Of a stretch of 64,000 nt of DNA, positions 36,601-45,949 are shown one piece after another. The DNA is from Variovorax sp. dw_308 (lineage in GTDB: Bacteria; Pseudomonadota; Gammaproteobacteria; Burkholderiales; Burkholderiaceae_C): positions 682,001-746,000 of the forward strand of contig NZ_JAATOM010000001.1 of the NCBI RefSeq assembly GCF_019207085.1, given 5' to 3'. The notes below the pieces were generated by a model. That model saw only the letters and a program-made list of their open reading frames with translations, was not told where the DNA came from and did no database searches. The translations under genes were made by a program, and so were the position numbers. Within the stretch, counting starts at the first letter, position 1, and each line of letters starts with the position of its first letter.

Positions 36601-36721
36601 GAAGGTGTGAAGATTCCGTAGCGAGGGCGCCGAGCTCGGGTTGAGGACCGGAACCGCACTCTCGTGCGGTGAGGACCGCAGACCCGAGATCGGTGGCCGC
36701 AGTAGGAAGATTCACACCTTC
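36601..36721 (-). repeat. Nested inverted-repeat element (candidate structured RNA or small mobile element)
   Basis: Three nested pairings fill this gap. The outer arms are GAAGGTGTGAAGATTCC (36601-36617) and its near-complement at 36705-36721 (17 bp, 2 mismatches in the middle). Next come CCGAGCTCGGGT (36630-36641) with ACCCGAGATCGG (36682-36693), 12 bp with one mismatch. The inner stem is ACCGCAC/GTGCGGT at 36653-36670 with a 4-nt loop, which on the minus strand reads GAGA, a GNRA tetraloop. A direct repeat TGAGGACCG (36642-36650, 36670-36678) flanks the inner stem. The right outer arm ends exactly before the stop codon of the dehydrogenase gene. Confidence 0.75.
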
Positions 36722-38374
36722 TCAGGCGGGAAGCGCGCGCTCCAGCAATGCCGCGACGTCGATCTGGCGCGTGTCGATGGCGCCCACCACGCGGCCCCAC
36801 TGGGGATCGAGTCGAGTGGCGATGAAGGCATCGGACACGAAGGCCGGCGACACCTTGCACAACAGCGTGGCCTGCGCGACCAGCACCAGGCGTTGCGTGA
36901 ACTGCCGGCCCAGCGCTTCGAGCTGCTCTGGCGGCTGCTGCAGCATCTCCCCGAGGGCATGCAACTCGTCGAGCAGGCGGGCGTCGCCATTCGCATTGCC
37001 CGCCAGCTCGTGCAGCAGGGCGTGCGCGCCTTCGGGGTCGCGGGCGATGGCGCGCATCACGTCCAGGCACATCACGTTGCCCGAGCCTTCCCAGATCGAG
37101 TTGACCGGCGCTTCGCGGAACATGCGGGCCATCGGGCCGTTGTCGACGTAGCCGTTGCCGCCGAAGACTTCCATCGCCTCGCCGGAAATCTCGACCGCGC
37201 GCTTGCAGATCCAGAACTTGGCGGCGGGCGTCATCACGCGCTTCCAGACGCGCTGGGCCGGGTCGTCGCCGAACTCGAAGGCCTGCGCCAGGCGCATCGC
37301 CAGCACCAGGCCGGCTTCGCTCTCCAGCGCCAGGTCGGACAGCACGCCGCGCATCAGCGGCTGCTCGACCAGCAGCTTGCCGAATGCCTTGCGCTTGCGC
37401 GCATAGCCGATGGCCTGCGCCGTGGCCTGGCGCAGGAAGCCCGCGCTGCCAACCACGCAGTTCAGCCGCGTGTAGGTGGCCATCTCGATGATGGTCGGGA
37501 TGCCGCGGCCTTCCTCGCCCATCAGGAAGCCGAGGGCGTCCTGGAACTCGACTTCGCTGCTGGAGTTGCTGCGGTTGCCGACCTTTTCCTTCAGGCGCTG
37601 GATCTGAACCGGGTTCTTGGTGCCGTCGGGCTTCCAGCGCGGCACGAAGAAGCAGGAATGGCCGCCCTCCTGCGTGCGCGCCACCACGAGGTGGGCGTCG
37701 CTCATCGGCACCGAGAAGAACCACTTGTGGCCGCGGATCAGGTATTCGCCGCCACGACCGCCCGCGCCAATGGGCGTGGCGGTGGTGGTGTTGGCGCGCA
37801 CGTCGGAGCCACCCTGTTTCTCGGTCATGCCCATGCCGATCCAGACCGACTTCTTCTGGTCCATCGGGATGTCGCGCGCATCGTATTCGTTGTTCATGAG
37901 CTTGGCGCCGTACTTCGCCCACAGCGCCGGCTCCTTCTGCAGCACGGGGATGGCGGCCTGCGTCATCGTGGCCGGGCACAGCACGCCGGCCTCGACCTGG
38001 CCCTGCAGGTAGAAGCCCGCCGCCCAGGCGGCCCAGCGGCCTTGCTGCTGCATGTCGCGGAAGGGCAGGGAGATGAAGCCCTCGCGTCGATAGCCTTCCA
38101 TCAGCTGATGCCAGCTCGGATGGAAGGTCACGGTGTCGATGCGGCGGCCGCGTGCGTCGAAGGCCTCGAACTCGGGCTTGTACTTGTTGGCGTCGGCGCC
38201 CAGCTTCCAGGTCTCGGCCTTGCCCAGCGTGTCGCCGAAGCTGGTCATCTGCGGCGCGGCCCAGTCGGCGCCGGCGCGTGCGAGTGCTTCGCGCAGGGGC
38301 GCGTCGGTCGCGAACAGGTTGTAGTCGGTCAGTTCGTCGAACTGGTTGCTGATCTCGTGGGTTTGCCAGGCCAT
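36722..38374 (-). CDS. AidB-like acyl-CoA dehydrogenase
   Basis: The 550-residue protein matches the AidB-type branch: N-terminal HEISNQFDELTDYNLF, the FAD/substrate loop MGMTEKQGGSDVRANTT near residue 185, RGHKWFFSVPMSDAHLV, RIGxxR-like and C-terminal GSGNVMCLDVMRA. It carries FAD; AidB relatives bind DNA and protect it from alkylation, while others oxidise unusual acyl-CoA esters. The gene has a perfect AGGAGG site 5 nt before its ATG. Its place in the acyl-CoA cluster favours fatty-acid or isovaleryl-type metabolism. An alkylation-repair operon elsewhere in this window is on the other side of 5 kb and probably unrelated. Confidence 0.93.
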   Translation of the reverse strand: MAWQTHEISNQFDELTDYNLFATDAPLREALARAGADWAAPQMTSFGDTLGKAETWKLGADANKYKPEFEAFDARGRRIDTVTFHPSWHQLMEGYRREGFISLPFRDMQQQGRWAAWAAGFYLQGQVEAGVLCPATMTQAAIPVLQKEPALWAKYGAKLMNNEYDARDIPMDQKKSVWIGMGMTEKQGGSDVRANTTTATPIGAGGRGGEYLIRGHKWFFSVPMSDAHLVVARTQEGGHSCFFVPRWKPDGTKNPVQIQRLKEKVGNRSNSSSEVEFQDALGFLMGEEGRGIPTIIEMATYTRLNCVVGSAGFLRQATAQAIGYARKRKAFGKLLVEQPLMRGVLSDLALESEAGLVLAMRLAQAFEFGDDPAQRVWKRVMTPAAKFWICKRAVEISGEAMEVFGGNGYVDNGPMARMFREAPVNSIWEGSGNVMCLDVMRAIARDPEGAHALLHELAGNANGDARLLDELHALGEMLQQPPEQLEALGRQFTQRLVLVAQATLLCKVSPAFVSDAFIATRLDPQWGRVVGAIDTRQIDVAALLERALPA

Positions 38375-38543
38375 GTCGCCTCCTTGAATGGGATGGCCAG
38401 AAGTCTAGGGAAAAAGAGGCCGCAGGATGTTCAGGTTTGCCGCCGCCGGCGCACCGATGGCTGGCGCGCGATCTCCGGGACGCGGCACGGGACAAGGCAC
38501 GTTTTTGACGCGGTCTTTGAGCCCGGCCGCGGTGGCACCTTGT

Positions 38544-39200
38544 TCAGGTTTTGCGCGATTCGCCCTGCGCTGGAACGTGGGCCAGGTAGGCGTGCAAAGC
38601 GGTCCGCGCCTGGCGCTCCAGCGCCTCCAGGTCGGCCTTCTTGTCCGAGCGGATGTGGGTGGTGGCGAACAGCTCGTACATGATGGCTTGGCTCACCAAT
38701 GCGGCCTCCTGACTGGGGAAGCCGGCCGGCAGCCCCGCGCCCACCTCGAATGCGTGCACCCATTCATCGATGAACTGCTGGTACATCTTGCGGTAGGCCT
38801 CGGGTCCGGACAAGTGCCGCTCGAGCACGAAGTGCACGCCCCATTCCTGCGGCCGTTTGCGAACCGCCGCCAGTTGCGACTCCAGCACCGCGTCGACGAT
38901 GTCGGGCAGGGGCTGCCCGGCATGCGCGTTCACGGCGTCGCGCATGGCCTGCAACAGGGCCTTGGTCCGCAGGTGGATGCAGGTACGGGCCAGTTCGTCC
39001 TTGCTGGCGAAGTACTGGTAGAAGCTGCCCAGGCCGGTGCCGGCCAGCGCGACGATCTCGCGGATCGTCACGCGGGCGTAGTCACGCTCGACGAGGAGCT
39101 GAACAAAGGCTTCCTGCAAGGCGCGCGAAGTCTCCTTCGAGCGCGACTGGAGCGGCTTCCTTCGCTTGGGTGAGGCAAGGGGTTGCGAACGGGATTTCAT
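38544..39200 (-). CDS. TetR-family transcription regulator
   Basis: The 218-residue protein has an N-terminal helix-turn-helix with VTIREIVALAGTGLGSFYQY typical of TetR regulators, and an alpha-helical ligand-binding C-terminal domain. It lies between the acyl-CoA dehydrogenase gene and a divergently transcribed thioesterase gene, with 89 nt between the two divergent starts. It probably senses an acyl-CoA and represses this cluster. The 169 nt between its end and the dehydrogenase start hold no further gene that I can see. Confidence 0.9.
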   Translation of the reverse strand: MKSRSQPLASPKRRKPLQSRSKETSRALQEAFVQLLVERDYARVTIREIVALAGTGLGSFYQYFASKDELARTCIHLRTKALLQAMRDAVNAHAGQPLPDIVDAVLESQLAAVRKRPQEWGVHFVLERHLSGPEAYRKMYQQFIDEWVHAFEVGAGLPAGFPSQEAALVSQAIMYELFATTHIRSDKKADLEALERQARTALHAYLAHVPAQGESRKT

Positions 39201-39289
39201 GGCAAGCGAATATGAACATCTGGCACCGATGTTGTGTCTAGAATTTTTCCATCCTTTTTGGCGCACGCTTCGGCGACCCGATCCTTCAC

Positions 39290-40117
39290 ATGACCAACAC
39301 CCCAGCCTTGACCGATGTCCACGCAGTCTACGCACGGGAGGGCGACACCTGGTTGCCCACCGAACTCTCGCGCGGGCCGTGGGACCCGCGTGCCCAGCAT
39401 GGCGGCGCACCCTGCGCACTGCTCGCGCACGTGGCGGAAAGCGCAGCGCCAGAAGGCGATTGGCGCCTTTCGCGCATGAGCGTGGAACTGGTCAAGCCGG
39501 TGCCCGTGGCGCCGCTGCGCACGCAGCACAGCGTGCAGGCCGCACGCTCGACGGCGCGCGTCACGATCGACCTGCTCGCCGGCGATGTGCTGGTCGCAAG
39601 CGCCCATGCCCTGCTGCTGCGCGGCGAGCGGATCGCATTGCCCGCCGACCTGCCGCACAGCGGATCGCCGGCACAGCTGGAGCGCCTGCCTGCCGAGTGC
39701 AGCGAACGCGTGCGCATCCCGGGCTTGCCCGAAGGGACCTCGTTCTACCGCACGGCCATGGAAACCCGTGTGGCCCAGGGCGACCCGTCGCAGCCCGGCG
39801 CCGCCGGCGCCTGGTTCAGGCTCGCGGCGCCCCTGGTGCAAGGCGTGCCGACATCACCCGCCATGCGCGCGGCCGCCGCGGCGGACTTCGGCAACGGCCT
39901 GAGTTGGGTGCTGCCCTTCGACCGCTACCTGTTCACCAACGCCGACCTCAGCCTGCACCTGTACCGCGAGCCCGTCGGGGAGTGGGTCGGGCTCCTGTCG
40001 GAGACGCAGGTGGACGGCGGGGGCGCGGGCATGGTCACCTCGCGCCTCTATGACGAGCACGGGCCCATCGGCATCGCGGTGCAGACGCTGGTGCTGCGCG
40101 AACGCGCGGCCGCGTAG
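39290..40117 (+). CDS. Acyl-CoA thioesterase (double hot-dog, TesB-like)
   Basis: This 275-residue protein has the arrangement of acyl-CoA thioesterase family proteins: GPWDPRAQHGGAPCALLAHV near residue 30, the RMSVELVKPVPVAPLRT strand pair, and a C-terminal hot-dog with FTNADLSLHLYREPVGEWVGL and RLYDEHGPIGIAVQTLVL. It hydrolyses acyl-CoA to the free acid. It is divergent from the TetR gene and ends converging with the tolC-like gene. Its activity balances the ligase in the same neighbourhood. Confidence 0.88.
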   Translation: MTNTPALTDVHAVYAREGDTWLPTELSRGPWDPRAQHGGAPCALLAHVAESAAPEGDWRLSRMSVELVKPVPVAPLRTQHSVQAARSTARVTIDLLAGDVLVASAHALLLRGERIALPADLPHSGSPAQLERLPAECSERVRIPGLPEGTSFYRTAMETRVAQGDPSQPGAAGAWFRLAAPLVQGVPTSPAMRAAAAADFGNGLSWVLPFDRYLFTNADLSLHLYREPVGEWVGLLSETQVDGGGAGMVTSRLYDEHGPIGIAVQTLVLRERAAA

Positions 40118-40130
40118 ACGCCCCGGGACT

Positions 40131-41648
40131 TCAGCGCGTCGGCGGGTTGAGGATGACCGGCGGCGGAGGCGGCACCGGCATCACCGGCGCCGGCGGATTG
40201 AACGGCTGCTGCGGCACCAGGGGCGTCGCGCCGGGAATCGAGTTCGACGGCACGGGCACCGGGCTGATCGTCGCGGCCGAAGGCACGGTGGGCGACGCGG
40301 CGGCCGCCGCGCTGCCGGCTTGCGCCAGCGTGGCATTGATCGGCTGCAGGTCTGCCGGCGCCAGCGTGCCGCTGGCCTGGCGCAGCTTCAGGTTGCCCAG
40401 CAGCACGCCATAGCGCGCCAGCGCCAGGTCGCGCTTGGTCTGGTAGAGCTGGCTCTGCGAATTGAGCACGTCGATGTTGATGCGTACGCCGACCTGGTAG
40501 CCCAGCCGGTTGGCATCGAGCGCGCTCTGGCTCGATGCCTCGGCCGCTTCCAGCGCCTTGACCTGGCCCGCGCCCGAGACCAGGCTCAGGTAGACCGAGC
40601 GCGTGTTCTGGTTGACGGTCCGGCGCGTCGAATCCAGGATCGAGCGCGACTGGTCTTCCAGAGCCAGCGTTTCCTTGATGCGGTTCTCGGTCGCGAAGCC
40701 GGCGAACAGCGGCATGTTGAACACCACGCCGATGTTGCCCGCGTTGATGCGCGACTTGCCCAGCGCCGTGGAGGTGCCCTGCGGATTGTTGGTGACGTTG
40801 TAGCCGGCCTGCACGTCGAGCGTGGGCTTGTGGCCGGCCTCGGCCTTCTTCACTTCGAGCCCCGACACGTCGACGCCGAGCTTTGCCTGCAGGATCGCCG
40901 GATGGATCGCCTCGGCCTGCGACACCCATACATTGACGTCCGCCGGCAGCAAGGCGGGCAGGGTGACGGGTGCGGCCAGCGGTGTCGGGTTGGTGCCGAT
41001 CCGGCCGACCAGTTCGTCGAGCGCGATCTTCTTGATCTGCAGGTCGTTCTCGGCCGCGATCTCCTGGGCGACGACCAGGTCGAAGCGGGCCTGGGCTTCG
41101 CGCGTGTCGGTGATGGTCGCGGTGCCGACCTCGAAGTTCCGCTTGGCCGATGCCAGTTGTTCCGCCGTGGCCGCCTTCTGGGCGCGCACCAGCGCCAGCG
41201 TGTCCTGGCTGGCGAGCACGTCGAAGTAGCCTTGACTCACCCGCACGATGAGGTCTTGCTCGGCCCCGGTCAGCACCGCCTGCGCGATGTCGGCCTGGAG
41301 CTTGCCTTGCTCGTAGGTTGCCCAGTTGGCGGGGCGGTACAGCGGCTGCGTGGCATTGACGCCGCCGGCCTGCGTGTTGATCTTGCGCGAGATGTCGCCC
41401 TGCGGCGTGTCGACCGCAATGTTGGAGTGCACGGCGCTGCCCGACAGGCCCACCGCCGGCAGGATGCCCGCCTTGGCCTGCGCGGCCCGCGCGATGCTGG
41501 CGTCGTACTGCGAGAGCGCTGCCTTGTAGGTGGCGTCGTAGCCACGCGCGGCGTCGTAGAGTTCGATCAGGCTCTGGCCATGAGCCGGCAATGAAAGCGC
41601 CACAAGCAATGCGGCAGGGAGTGGAAGCAGCCGGGGCCAGAGGGGCAT
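40131..41648 (-). CDS. tolC: TolC-family outer-membrane efflux protein
   Basis: The 505-residue protein has a signal peptide (LLVALSLPAHGQ), then two repeats of long amphipathic coiled-coil alpha-helices with the GLSGSAVHSNI and GVVFNMPLFAGFATENRIKE regions. The C-terminal tail is Pro-rich. TolC forms the outer-membrane channel for RND and other efflux systems. It is last in the operon TetR-MFP-RND-methyltransferase-rhodanese-tolC, so it probably serves the RND pump encoded upstream and others in the cell. Confidence 0.93.
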   Translation of the reverse strand: MPLWPRLLPLPAALLVALSLPAHGQSLIELYDAARGYDATYKAALSQYDASIARAAQAKAGILPAVGLSGSAVHSNIAVDTPQGDISRKINTQAGGVNATQPLYRPANWATYEQGKLQADIAQAVLTGAEQDLIVRVSQGYFDVLASQDTLALVRAQKAATAEQLASAKRNFEVGTATITDTREAQARFDLVVAQEIAAENDLQIKKIALDELVGRIGTNPTPLAAPVTLPALLPADVNVWVSQAEAIHPAILQAKLGVDVSGLEVKKAEAGHKPTLDVQAGYNVTNNPQGTSTALGKSRINAGNIGVVFNMPLFAGFATENRIKETLALEDQSRSILDSTRRTVNQNTRSVYLSLVSGAGQVKALEAAEASSQSALDANRLGYQVGVRINIDVLNSQSQLYQTKRDLALARYGVLLGNLKLRQASGTLAPADLQPINATLAQAGSAAAAASPTVPSAATISPVPVPSNSIPGATPLVPQQPFNPPAPVMPVPPPPPVILNPPTR

Positions 41649-41667
41649 CAAGGGTCCTGAAAGAGTT

Positions 41668-42006
41668 CTAGTAGCGGGGGACAGTGGGATCGTGTTGAAG
41701 CGACCATGCATTGATGCCACCAGCCACATTGGCCAGCGCATCGAATCCGTTCTGGGCCAGGAACATCGCCACGCGCTGGCTGCGCGCGCCGTGGTGGCAC
41801 AGGCAGGCCACGCGCTGGGCCGGATCGAGTTCGGACAGGCGTCCCGGAATCTCGTTCATCGGAATGGTCAGCAGCGTGAAGCCGGAGGGCGTGACGCTGG
41901 CGGTCTGCCGTTCCCAGGGTTCGCGCACGTCCAGCAGCACCGGCGCCGCGGTCGCGTCGGCGGCGAACCAGGCGGCCAGGTCGGCGGGGGCGACTTGATC
42001 GATCAT
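41668..42006 (-). CDS. Single-domain rhodanese-like sulfurtransferase
   Basis: The 112-residue protein is a single rhodanese domain: LLDVREPWERQTASV, the active-site loop CLCHHGARSQRVA with the catalytic Cys before HHGARS, and the GFDALANVAGGINAW end. Such proteins carry sulfane sulphur. It is placed between the isoaspartyl methyltransferase-like gene (7 nt apart) and tolC (19 nt apart) within the efflux operon, a linkage I know from other Burkholderiales. Confidence 0.92.
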   Translation of the reverse strand: MIDQVAPADLAAWFAADATAAPVLLDVREPWERQTASVTPSGFTLLTIPMNEIPGRLSELDPAQRVACLCHHGARSQRVAMFLAQNGFDALANVAGGINAWSLQHDPTVPRY

Positions 42007-42013
42007 CGGATGC

Positions 42014-42697
42014 TCAGAACGCGAAGCGCGAGGGCTCGGGGAAGTTCAGCAGGCGCGGCGCCACCGTGTCCCAGGGCTGGGCGGTGCTCCATTGGCCCTC
42101 GCCGGTGCGCGTGACGAAGTGCATGCGCATCATCGGTTCCTCGCCGACGATCGCGGCGAGGCGGCCGCCGATCTTCAGCGAGCCCAGCAGGTTCTGCGGG
42201 ATCTTCGCGACGGAGCCGCTCAGCACGATCACGTCGAAGGTGGGACCGCTGGGCAGCGGCTTGGAGCCATCGGCCACGCGCACCTCGACGTTGCTCACGC
42301 CGTTGCGGCGCAACGTCTCGGCGGCAGTCGCGGCGATCTTGGGGTTGATCTCCAGCGTCAGCACGCTGGCGGCGCAGTTGGCCAGCAGGGCGGCCATGAA
42401 GCCGGAGCCGGTGCCGATCTCCAGCACGGTCTCGTGCTTCTGCACCTTCAGGTCGTTGAGCGTGCGGGCCTCGATCTTGGGCGCCAGCATGATCTCGCCG
42501 GGTACGCTGCCGTCGCCGAGCGGCAGTTCCATGTCGAAGAAGGACAGGGTGCGGTGCGCCTCGGGCGTGTAGTCCTCGCGGTGGATCTCGTTGAGCAGCG
42601 CGAGCACGGCCGGATCGTGCACATCCCAGGGGCGGATCTGCTGCTCGATCATGTTGAAGCGCAGGTTTTCAAGCGTGGGGTTGGCGTGGGGGTTCAT
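42014..42697 (-). CDS. Protein-L-isoaspartate O-methyltransferase family protein
   Basis: The 227-residue protein shows the SAM-dependent methyltransferase fold with EIGTGSGFMAALLA (SAM binding loop), VLTLEINPKIAATAAETL and DGSKPLPSGPTFDVIVLSGSV. It has the conserved N-terminal MIEQQIRPWDV segment of this family. The enzyme repairs L-isoaspartyl residues, although family members in this operon position may have other targets. It is embedded between the RND pump gene and the rhodanese gene. Confidence 0.9.
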   Translation of the reverse strand: MNPHANPTLENLRFNMIEQQIRPWDVHDPAVLALLNEIHREDYTPEAHRTLSFFDMELPLGDGSVPGEIMLAPKIEARTLNDLKVQKHETVLEIGTGSGFMAALLANCAASVLTLEINPKIAATAAETLRRNGVSNVEVRVADGSKPLPSGPTFDVIVLSGSVAKIPQNLLGSLKIGGRLAAIVGEEPMMRMHFVTRTGEGQWSTAQPWDTVAPRLLNFPEPSRFAF

Positions 42698-42715
42698 GGT
42701 CTTTCTCGGGTCGGG

Positions 42716-45700
42716 TCAGGACAAGCCGTGAATTTTAGGTGTGCTGTCCACCGGCGCGGCCGGCGTTCCCTGCCATTTGCGCCGCGCCCAGTTGGCCAGG
42801 TCGTCCATGTAGCAGTACACCACCGGCACCACCACCAGCGTCAGCAGCGACGATGTGATCACGCCGCCGATCACGGCCTGGCCCATCGGCGCGCGTTGCT
42901 CGGCGCCTTCGCTGAGCGCAAAGGCCAGCGGCACCATGCCGAAGATCATCGCCAGCGTGGTCATCAGGATGGGCCGCAGCCGCACGCGGGCCGCGAGCAG
43001 CAGGGCGTCGGCCCGGTCCAGGCCCGGCACGGTGCTGCCGTCATCCGCCAGGTGCGGCTCGCGCGAGCGGATGGCGAAGTCCACCAGCAGGATCGCGTTC
43101 TTCGTCACGAGCCCCATCAGCATCACCACGCCGATGATCGAGAACATCGATAGCGTCGAATGGAACATCAGCAAGGCCAGCACCACGCCGATGAGGGTGA
43201 GCGGCAGCGCGGTCATCAGCGCCATCGGCTGCAGGAAGCTCTTGAACTGGCTGGCCAGGATCATGTAGATGAAGATGATGGCCAGCGCCAGCGCCGACAC
43301 CGCGTAGCCGAAGGACTCCTGCATGTTCTTGGTCGAGCCGCTGAACTGGTAGCCGTAGCCCGGCGGGAAGGCGATGCCGTCGAGCGCGGTGCGGATGTCG
43401 GCCGAGACTTCGCCGGCGGAGCGGATGTCGTTGTTGGCGTTGATCGAGACTTCGCGGGCCAGGGCGCGGCGGTTGATCTGGTTCGGGCCGGTCGATTCGC
43501 GCACGTCGGCCACCTGCTGCAGGCGCACGATGCGGCTGCTGCCGTCGGCATTGGCGCCCATGGTGGTGCTGACGAAGGGCAGGCGGGCCAGGTCGCCCGG
43601 CGTGTTGCGCACCTCGGGGGCGAGGCGCACGTTCACGTCATAGGTCTGGTCGTCGGGCGCGCGCCAGGTGCCCACCGTGGTGCCGGCTACCAGCGTGCGC
43701 AGGGCATTCGCGATGGACGCCACGCCCAGGCCCAGGTCCGATGCCGCGTCGCGCTTGACCACCACGCTCACCGTGGGCTTGTCGGGCTTGAGGCTGGAGT
43801 CGAGGTCGACCAGGCCGGGGATGGTGCGGATGCGCTCGGTCACGAGCTTGGTGAGGCGCTCGAGTTCCTGCAGGTCCGGCCCCTGCAGCGAGAACTCGAT
43901 GGGCTTGTTGCCGCCCACCGAGTCGCGCAGGCCGACGTGCGTGACCGTGATACCGGGCACCGTGCGCAGCTTCTCGCGCAGCACGGCGGACATCTGGTCG
44001 ACGCTGCGGCTGCGCGCCTTGCGGTCGACCAGCCGCACGTAGATGCTTGCGTAGATCTTGCCCTGCGCGTCTCCGGTGTTGATGGTGGTGAGCGTGTAGC
44101 GCACCTCGGGCATGTCGTGCAGGATGGTGTCGACCTGCTTCGCCTTCGCCTCCGTGACTTCCAGCGAGGAGCCGACCGGCGTGTAGAAGTTGATGGCCGT
44201 CTCGGAGAAATCCGCCTTGGGCACGAACTCGGTGCCCAGCAGCGGCACCATGAAGATGCTGCCGACGAAGATGCCCACCGCGGCGAACACCGTGGCCAGC
44301 TTGTGCTTGAGCGACCAGCGCAGGATCGCCTGGTAGCCCTCGGCCAGCTTCTCCGTCACATCGTCGAACCAGCCGGTCACGCGGCCGATGGTCTTGTCGT
44401 AGAAGGTGACGGGTGGGCCGCGCTTCTTGCCGTGCTTGTCGATGGCCGGGTCGTGCCACAGGCTGGACAGCATCGGGTCCAGCGTAAAGCTCACGAACAT
44501 CGAGATCATCACCGCCGCCACGATGGTGATGCCGAACTCGTGGAAGAACTTGCCGATGATCCCGCCCATGAAGCCGATCGGCATGAACACCGCGGCGATC
44601 GAGAGTGTGGTGGCCAGCACCGCGAGGCCGATCTCCTGCGTGCCGTCGAGCGCGGCCTTGTACGGCGCCTTGCCCATCTGCACATGCCGCACGATGTTCT
44701 CGCGCACCACGATGGCATCGTCGATCAGCAGGCCCACGCACAGCGACAGCGCCATCAGCGTGATCATGTTGATCGTGAAGCCGAACATCTGCATGAACCA
44801 GAAGGTGCCGATCAAGGCGATGGGCAGGGTGAGCCCGGTGATGACCGTCGAGCGCCACGAGTTCAGGAACAGGAACACGATCAGCACCGTGAGCAGCGCG
44901 CCTTCGATCAGCGTTTGCCGCACGTTCTGCACCGCCACGCGGATCGAGCGGGACGCGTCGCCGATGGGCTCCAGCGTCACGCCCGGCGGCAGTTGCGGCT
45001 TGATGTCGGCGATGGCCTTGACCAGCCCGTCGACCACGTCGATGGTGTTCTCGTCCTGCGCCTTCTGCACGGAGAGCAACAGCGTGCGCTGGCCGTTGTA
45101 GAGGGCGAGGGTGTCGATCTCCTGTGCGCCATCGGAGACGCGCGCGACCTGGTCGACGCGGATCGGCGCGCCCGACTTGCGGGCCACGATGATCTTGCCG
45201 AAATCCTCCGGCCGCTCCATGCGCGCGTCGATCTGCACCACGCGGTCCTGTTCGAGCGAGCGCACCGCGCCCACGGGCAGCGCCTGGTTCTCGTTGTGCA
45301 CCGCATTCACCACCTGGTCGGCGGTCACGCCGAGTGACTCCATCGCGCCGGGGTTCAGGTAGAGGTTGATCTCGCGCTTGGTGCCGCCCACGAGCGTGAC
45401 CGAGCCGACGCCGCGCACGTTCTCCAGGCGCTTCTTCAGCACCTGGTCGGCCCAGTTGGTGAGCTCGATCGCGCTCGGAGGGCGCTTGGCTTCCGGATCG
45501 GGCAGCACCGCCACCGACCACACGGCGCGCGAGGCCGGGTCGAAGCGTAGAACGCGCGGGTCCTTCACCTCGTCGCGGAACAGCGGCCGCACACCGGCCA
45601 CCTTCTCGCGCACGTCGTCGGCGGCCTTGCGCCCATCGACATACAACTGGAATTCGATGATGACAACCGACTGGCCCTCGTAGCTGCGCGAGGTGAGGTT

Positions 45701-45934
45701 GTTGATGCCGGCGATCGAGTTGACGCCTTCCTCGATCTTCTTGGTGACTTCGCTCTCGACGATCTCGGGCGAGGCGCCGGGGTAGTCGGTGATGACCACG
45801 ACCACCGGGAAGTCGATGTTCGGGAACTGGTCGATCTGCAGGCGCTGGTAGGAGAAGACGCCCAGCACCACCAGCGCCAGCATCAGCATCGTGGCGAAGA
45901 CAGGGTTGCGCAGGCTGACGCGAGTGAACCACAT
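42716..45934 (-). CDS. RND efflux permease (AcrB/MexB type)
   Basis: The 1072-residue protein has the 12-TM layout with two large periplasmic domains, and motifs including FPVVVVITDYPGASPEIVE, SLCVGLLIDDAIVVREN (the proton relay helix TM4 with its two Asp), GVVMLMGLVTKNAILLVDFA near the end, and AMIFGMVPLAFALSEGAEQR. It drives efflux of drugs or solvents using the proton gradient. It lies 15 nt downstream of the membrane fusion protein gene, in the operon controlled by a TetR regulator. Confidence 0.96.
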   Translation of the reverse strand: MWFTRVSLRNPVFATMLMLALVVLGVFSYQRLQIDQFPNIDFPVVVVITDYPGASPEIVESEVTKKIEEGVNSIAGINNLTSRSYEGQSVVIIEFQLYVDGRKAADDVREKVAGVRPLFRDEVKDPRVLRFDPASRAVWSVAVLPDPEAKRPPSAIELTNWADQVLKKRLENVRGVGSVTLVGGTKREINLYLNPGAMESLGVTADQVVNAVHNENQALPVGAVRSLEQDRVVQIDARMERPEDFGKIIVARKSGAPIRVDQVARVSDGAQEIDTLALYNGQRTLLLSVQKAQDENTIDVVDGLVKAIADIKPQLPPGVTLEPIGDASRSIRVAVQNVRQTLIEGALLTVLIVFLFLNSWRSTVITGLTLPIALIGTFWFMQMFGFTINMITLMALSLCVGLLIDDAIVVRENIVRHVQMGKAPYKAALDGTQEIGLAVLATTLSIAAVFMPIGFMGGIIGKFFHEFGITIVAAVMISMFVSFTLDPMLSSLWHDPAIDKHGKKRGPPVTFYDKTIGRVTGWFDDVTEKLAEGYQAILRWSLKHKLATVFAAVGIFVGSIFMVPLLGTEFVPKADFSETAINFYTPVGSSLEVTEAKAKQVDTILHDMPEVRYTLTTINTGDAQGKIYASIYVRLVDRKARSRSVDQMSAVLREKLRTVPGITVTHVGLRDSVGGNKPIEFSLQGPDLQELERLTKLVTERIRTIPGLVDLDSSLKPDKPTVSVVVKRDAASDLGLGVASIANALRTLVAGTTVGTWRAPDDQTYDVNVRLAPEVRNTPGDLARLPFVSTTMGANADGSSRIVRLQQVADVRESTGPNQINRRALAREVSINANNDIRSAGEVSADIRTALDGIAFPPGYGYQFSGSTKNMQESFGYAVSALALAIIFIYMILASQFKSFLQPMALMTALPLTLIGVVLALLMFHSTLSMFSIIGVVMLMGLVTKNAILLVDFAIRSREPHLADDGSTVPGLDRADALLLAARVRLRPILMTTLAMIFGMVPLAFALSEGAEQRAPMGQAVIGGVITSSLLTLVVVPVVYCYMDDLANWARRKWQGTPAAPVDSTPKIHGLS

Positions 45935-45949
45935 GGCCGGGCGCGCCGA

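Noticed and set aside
36641..38683. A plus-strand open frame of 680 codons opposite the AidB-like dehydrogenase
   Set aside because: It lies antisense to a conserved gene and covers the nested hairpin; its composition is typical of antisense artefacts.
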